Source: Rhabditoides inermis (lineage: Eukaryota > Nematoda > Chromadorea > Rhabditida > Rhabditidae). Taken from it: 64,000 nucleotides of DNA. Shown in pieces: positions 59,201 through 64,000 of the stretch (positions are counted from its first letter, which is position 1; each line of letters begins with the position of its first letter). The notes under the pieces are model-generated. The model had not been told where the DNA came from and ran no database searches. It saw nothing but the letters and a program-made list of their open reading frames with translations. A program made the position numbers and the translations under genes. The DNA is taken from the NCBI GenBank assembly GCA_963966185.1, contig CAWZYM010000402.1, positions 1,342,001-1,406,000 on the forward strand, written 5' to 3'.

Positions 59201-61835
59201 CTTCCTGCCAGCCAGCTCTAGCCAGCCACAGCCGCGCGGCTTTCATTGATTTGTAGACTGACTGCTGTTTGGAAATCCACAGCAGCAGCCGCCATTGCGC
59301 GTAATTGTTTGAACATGTGTGTGTGTGTTCGTTCGTTGTTCCCCGGGGCGGCTCGCGTGCCGGAATTTGCATGTGCGCGAGACAAACGCGCAGAGAGCGC
59401 ATGGATTCGAGAGCGCGCCGACAGTGTGGATTCCATTGTGTGTTTCGGATCGAATGTGCGCTGGATGTCTGCGCTCTCTCGCGCGCGCGGGGCGCGGCAC
59501 TACTGCCTCTTTATTGAGAGAGAAAGAGTGGGGGAGAGCACTCTCGATATTATGTAAACATTCCCGCACAGCTCCTCAACTCTCTCTCGCGCGCAGCGCA
59601 GAATGCATGGCTTCGGCAGAAGGAGAGAGAAGCGCGCAACGGCAAATCATCAAAAACAAACGATAGGTGGAGAGAGTGCGCGTGGGAACGCAGAGTGACA
59701 AGCGATTGTTTCCCTGTTTTTCATCTTCTCACTCCCCGAAACCTTTCTCTCAAGAGATGAGCGAACGCGGAATGAGTCTCTAGGAGGGGGTAAGAGTGCG
59801 GGAGAGGAAGAGAGACGCAGCTGCAACGGTCATCCAATGCCCGCCGCTCCTTTTTACACCACACATCTGACAGCTGTTGCCTACTCTCTCTCACCCTCGA
59901 GAGTATAAACTGCATATATACTCAAAGCAGCATAAATAGCGCCTCCATCTTCATCACACACACCAACCAGTGCTTGAGTGTTCGACGATTCCTTAGAGTT
60001 ACAAAACATGGTGGGGGCAAGTAAGTAGCTCAAGAGTGGCTCAAGGGTCGGCGACGCAAGGACGCTGGCAGCAGCACACCCATCAATTATCCGCTGAGTC
60101 AACAACAGTCTGCTGTTGTGAGTAGCAGTTGTCAGACTATCAGGCGTTTCCCTCCCTTTCGCAACCACAAGCACATCGATTTGCACTATGCGCAACAAGC
60201 TACACACTGCAATCGCGCACAAAAGCCGCCAGAGCGATTCCAGAAAAGGTCAGATCCATCTGGGAGAACCGGGGATCACCATACGAGCAATTACTCTCTA
60301 GACATGACAGCTTCGAGACAAATGTGTTCCGATTTCGCGCAGTGCGGATGTGTGGCACAGCTGGCATATGAGAGCGGCCCGGTAAGAGTCGATCCCCCCA
60401 AAATTCTCGCAGCCTTTCGTGTATGTATATGTATATTGCAGTGAGCGAGAGTGAGGGGAGGGGATCGATGACATAGAAGTGAGAAGGCAAAGCAGCGGCC
60501 ATTTCAATCCCACCCAACAATGACGACGCGCGAGCAGCAAGGAAGCGCCGGAAAAAAAGAAAAGGAGACAACGAGACACACCAGAAAGGGTCAATCCGAG
60601 CGAGCACGGCAAAAACGAGAGGCAGTGGCAGGAAGGAATGAGAGGCAGACAAGTCAATTTGCGGGACAGCGCGCGGAACGAGCTAATCGGAAAAAAGAAC
60701 ACCAAGAAGAAGGAGTTGCTCACTAATAATGATAACTCCAAGGAGTACATAGCGCCTCCATCATCACCACACAGTTGCTCACTTGTGGGCGATCCGAGGG
60801 GGCTGGCGGGTCGGTGCGAGGGTGAGAGCGGCTCCGACTGCGTGTGCTGCTGGATCGCCTTGACGGGAGAGATCGGGGCCTCCGACGGCCGCGCTACGTC
60901 CTTCTTAGGAGTGCCCGACGACGACGAGCGCGTCTACACATCACATTATCAAAGAATCCTTTACATACAAAATATTATAATTGTGAATTTGCGCACCTTG
61001 GTGACGAGCTTGTAGTCGTCGGGGCAGAGATAGGCGCCGTCGGAAGTGGTGTAGAAGCCCGACTCGCCGAGTGGACGCTCGCATTCTAAATGGGACCGAG
61101 ACCATCAAGAGGCCATAAATGAGTGAAACATGTTCGTGGCGCGATGCCGCTTCCCCCTTTGCCTCCCCCCATTTTCTGCCAGTTTAGTGCTTTGTGTCTA
61201 TTGATTCCGGGGCCAGGCGACGCGCGAGAGTCACCCGATGACCCTTCTTCTTCGGGGCGGCGGGAGAGGGCCCCTCGCTCGCGCGCCTGCTTCCGATATG
61301 CCACATTAGCATACGTCAAATCGGAGGCTAGTCCTAGCGGCGCGCGGATTTCGGCGAATGGCGTAATGCGAGTGAAAGGAGCCGTGGGGGGACACAGATG
61401 CGAGTCGCGGCGATCGAATTAGCCAGTCGAGAAACACGGACACAGAGAGGGTGGTGGTAAGCGAGCCGCGAGCCGAGACGCGTTCGCCAAAAGGTCAAGG
61501 TGATGAGTAGCAAACAGCTAGAGACGACAAACGGGGGTGTGGCAAACACACTCACTACGCCACTCACTCTGACACTTGAAGCAGTTGATGTGGAAGTACT
61601 TGTCGCCGTCCGCCTTCAGAATGTCACCGCTGCATTTCTTCTTGCAGACCTCGCACTTTTTACCTGCAAACAGGGGGGATCATCTGTGTCGGCCAACATA
61701 TCGCGGCCAGTCAGTCAGCTGAGCTTATCTGCCACTGATTGGCACGCTTGTATTCACAACACCTCCAGTTTGTATCAGCCGCTCTCTCTCTCTCTCTCTC
61801 TGCTCGCTTATCGTATTAGTCAATGCGTGCACATG

Positions 61836-61894
<59 letters not shown>

Positions 61895-62402
61895 GTTTCA
61901 GGTGGTGCGCGAAACGCCCCGATCAGCTGTTTCCAGTTCGATCAATACGTGCGCTGGCATGAATAGCATACACTAGAGACACGCATGCACACCTAGCACA
62001 TCATCATTTTTGCGATTTTGCGGGAACCAGTCCAATCACGCGACAATAAAAAAGCTGTGTGCGGCGCGGCGATGTTCCTAACCAAGTGAGCGCGGCGTGA
62101 AATGATGATGTAAACTGTGCGACAGCCTTCATTCATGTCGAAAATCTCGGCAATTTCTCAATGTCAAATCGTGTCGCGTCGGCGAGAAAAACACCGCACT
62201 TGATGGATACCGCGCAGTCGGGGCCGAAAATCGAACTCGCTAAAGCGGCCGGCCGGAAAATGGTCAACAAACGCGCGTTTCTCATCAAAACAAGCAAGTG
62301 CGGCTACACGATAAACGGGGAAGGGGCGAATATAGAAGCCCTAGATGGTGTGAAACAAACACAAACAAATAGCGGAAGAGATATACACACACACTCACCC
62401 AT
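53263..62402 (-). CDS. unc-115: UNC-115 / abLIM, LIM-domain and villin-headpiece actin-binding protein
   Basis: An actin-binding protein used in axon guidance and cytoskeletal signalling. The first coding exon is only ATG G (62399-62402). It splices to 61568-61663, which opens LIM1 (CEVCKKKCSGDILKADGDKY, FHINCFKC) and continues at 60998-61085 (CERPLGESGFYTTSDGAYLC, PDDYKLVTK). A Ser/Pro linker exon follows at 60783-60933. LIM2 is 58824-58906 (CAACEQSLNSGQVLLALGL, WHVFCFKC) plus part of 58541-58678 (ECSAVLHGEYMAHEGKPLC). LIM3 continues CYECSKFIAGKVLQ, 58337-58423 (FHPTCARCSRCGEHFGDGEE) and 58178-58234. A linker with many small exons follows (IKIRKSRISMFKTGM and others). The C-terminal villin headpiece is EVFEELFSMSPIEFYKLPEW then KRINLKRKVKLF and stop. 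Three LIM domains plus headpiece match C. elegans UNC-115. A tRNA-Arg, a SINE and a MITE lie in its introns. Confidence 0.94.
54125..54197 (-). tRNA. tRNA-Arg (CCG)
   Basis: A 73-base cloverleaf on the minus strand. GGCCCTG pairs with CAGGGTC (one G-T). The D arm is GGCCTAATGGATAAGGC, the anticodon loop is TTCCGGA (CCG), and the T arm is GCAGGTTCGAGTCCTGT. It lies in an unc-115 intron, same strand as the host. Confidence 0.93.
55945..56245 (+). mobile_element. tRNA-derived SINE, full-length copy
   Basis: It opens with a tRNA-like head carrying a pol III A box (CGGCTCAGTGG, 55956-55966) and B box (GGTTCGATCC, 56000-56009) at tRNA-like spacing; the head no longer folds as a good cloverleaf. 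A unique body follows (GTGTGGCAAACCACTCTCAT, CGGAATTCAAGATGTCCGAC, CATCTTGTTCTCGACTAG) and an A-rich 3' end. The body is shared with 18966-19168. It is in an unc-115 intron, opposite strand to the host gene. Confidence 0.82.
56733..56915. repeat. Family B inverted-repeat element, copy 3
   Basis: It opens AGGCCTGTTTATAGTC and closes GACTATAAACAGGCCT, with AGCTTTATTCTGC and GATACATATCGATTA inside as in copy 1. TTT flanks both ends. It lies in an unc-115 intron. Confidence 0.82.
61835..61893. repeat. (TA)n microsatellite
   Basis: About 29 TA units lie in the first intron of unc-115. Confidence 0.95.
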
Positions 62403-62802
62403 GGTGCGACGGCGGTGGCGGCAGCGAGTGTAGAGACACACTGAGTGTGGCAGGCGAGCCGGCGGGTCGGTGGTGAGAGAGAGAGCAAGCGAGAGACGCA
62501 GATCGATACGCGACGCGGCCGCCGCGCCGCCCCCTCTTCCCTTCCCCTTCCCTTCACTCACCCCCAATACTCACCATCCATTCGGATCGCCTCTATCCGG
62601 GAGAGAGAAAGAGATAGAGAGAGAGGACAATATAATCCCCGTCACAGCGGGTCCCCTAAGGAACCGCATCAGTCATTAGACGTCGCACAGCGCAGTATGA
62701 GAGAGAGACAATCTTTATCACAGACACGCATATCAATCACAGGAACAACATCATCACATGGGTCGGGAGGGATACGGTAGACTGGGGGGAGAAAGTGTGG
62801 AT

Positions 62803-63016
62803 CTACTTGCACTTGCCCTTGATGCAAGTGTACGGCTTGGCGCACTCGCAGCGGTAGCAGTCGCCCTGGCTGCCCACCTGGCACTGCGCAGTCGGCGGCA
62901 CGTTGAACGACGTCTGCAAGGGTACGGTATATGGTATACGGTAGATACAGTATGCTCACCGCAACAGCGAAGAGGGTGACGAAAAGCAGGAGAAGCGAAA
63001 GGAGATGACAGCGCAT
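62803..63016 (-). CDS. Small secreted six-cysteine peptide
   Basis: Two exons, 62960-63016 and 62803-62913, give 55 residues. The first exon encodes a signal peptide (MRCHLLSLLLLFVTLFAVA). The mature part has six cysteines in the order C-x7-C-x2-C-x1-C-x5-C-x4-C, ending KGKCK. Such small, disulfide-rich secreted peptides in nematodes include antimicrobial and other effector peptides, but I cannot place this one in a named family. The intron is short (46 bases), and the phase is clean. Confidence 0.75.
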
Positions 63017-63882
63017 ATTGCGAACGACTGAGCCGATTTGATCTGATACGGCGAACGGAGCCTCTAAATGACTCGAATGTTATCAGAAACGTGACATCTG
63101 AACTGACAATACAATAGATTGCGGCGCGGGGCAGCGATCACGTCATGTTATATCAACAGAGTGCGTTCGACTCTGTCAGGTAACAGTGTCAGGAAATCAC
63201 AAATCGACGATACATGAGCTCAACGAGGGTATGAATGAGGAGGCGTCGGGTAACACAACGCAAAACGAGTCTGCAAATAGACTGCAAACAAGGGTTCACG
63301 GCGAGAGAGTGTGAGGGGAAACCGTATCCCATTCAAACCCCTTTTTATAGTTGGTTTGTGTGACTCGGCTGAACTCTCATGGACTCTGGCGATAATGGGA
63401 GACATAACAAAAAGGCGTTGCTCCGAGAGATTACGACTTCGCATATGAACATATTTATTTCAGGAACAGACAGCACGCACACATTGATATGAACACCTCG
63501 ACTAGCAATCATCTAATACAAAGCACAAACAGAAAATGCATGGATACAGAAGTGCGCAGAGCATAGGAAGGGTTGACTCACAAACCGGACAATGTGATAT
63601 GATTTACAGTGTATGAGAGAGAGAGAGAGAGAGAGGAGGGATACGGCACTTACTTATTGATTCGAGTGATCCTTCTGAAACAGCTAGTCTCAATCTAACC
63701 GTGCAAAACACACATCACTTCACAAAGAAATACGAGATACCCAGACAAGAGAGAAGGAGAAGCGGGCAGAGACCACCCAGAGTCCGACAACAAAGCTACT
63801 CTCTACGCGACGATAAGAACTCCAATTCGATATAGAAACGTGTCAAAATGCCAAAGGGTGGACGCTGCTCATCACACCACCC
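63017..63882. other. Intergenic region
   Basis: About 0.87 kb between the six-cysteine gene and the partial gene at the window end. It has a short GA tract near 63615. I see no gene. Confidence 0.5.
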
Positions 63883-64000
63883 TCAGAAGTTGAACTTGAA
63901 CATGTTGAGGGTGACCATGACGATGGCGAACGCGCTCCACACAAAGATGGCGAGCGGCCAGAGGGGAGAGACGAACGGCGACGAGTGCTTCTTGGGCACG
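63883..64000 (-). CDS. Partial membrane protein, C-terminal end only
   Basis: The last exon (39 residues or fewer in view) continues past the window edge. It reads PKKHSSPFVSPLWPLAIFVW, then SAFAIVMVTLNMFKFNF and stop: a polar stretch and one clear hydrophobic helix near the C-terminus. The family cannot be named from this fragment. Confidence 0.6.
   Translation of the reverse strand, partial: VPKKHSSPFVSPLWPLAIFVWSAFAIVMVTLNMFKFNF

Noticed and set aside
63883..64000. Naming the terminal gene from its last helix
   Set aside because: Only one hydrophobic segment and a short tail are in view, which fits many membrane-protein families.

Overview
This window is nuclear DNA of an animal. The genes fit a free-living nematode, probably a diplogastrid such as Pristionchus (inference from gene content and structure). 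Every gene is split by many short introns, usually with TTTCAG or TTGCAG acceptors. The gene set includes a nematode-type troponin T, UNC-115/abLIM, a KDEL receptor and a galectin. There is no prokaryotic or plasmid feature.

Layout on the + strand: troponin T (448-2686), a TesB/ACOT8-type acyl-CoA thioesterase (12362-15786), a zinc-finger protein (22362-24973), a basic/acidic repeat protein (32514-35759), a secreted protein with two DM13 domains (36232-42752) and the KDEL receptor erd-2 (46916-48896). Layout on the - strand: a C2CD5-like C2-domain protein (3542-11626), an unrecognised Cys-rich protein (16773-22077), a 41-residue orphan (25389-25692), a secreted Ala/Thr/Glu repeat protein (25831-28980), a galectin (29840-31520), an 81-residue orphan (43067-45357), a CAP/GAPR-1-like protein (49294-52232), UNC-115/abLIM (53263-62402), a six-cysteine secreted peptide (62803-63016) and the 3' end of a membrane protein running off the window (63883-64000). 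A further + strand gene of unknown function appears to be nested in a 2-kb intron of the C2CD5-like gene. The genes are independent: I see no operon spacing and no pathway linking neighbours. The muscle and cytoskeleton genes (troponin T, UNC-115) lie at opposite ends.

RNA genes: four intact tRNAs (Met-CAT, Pro-CGG, Gly-TCC and Arg-CCG), all in introns of protein genes, plus a tRNA-headed SINE.

The introns hold most of the unusual material. There are three families of small inverted-repeat elements (called A, B and C here), a tRNA-derived SINE in two copies (one with a clear 20-bp target duplication, inserted inside a family A element), a ~160-bp dispersed repeat in three copies, several minisatellites, and very many (CT)n/(GA)n tracts that often fill a short intron from the splice donor onward. 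Several tandem duplications copy an exon edge together with its splice site. Exon boundaries below were worked out by eye from GT/AG sites, reading phase and protein similarity; lengths add up in frame for most genes, and exceptions are stated.
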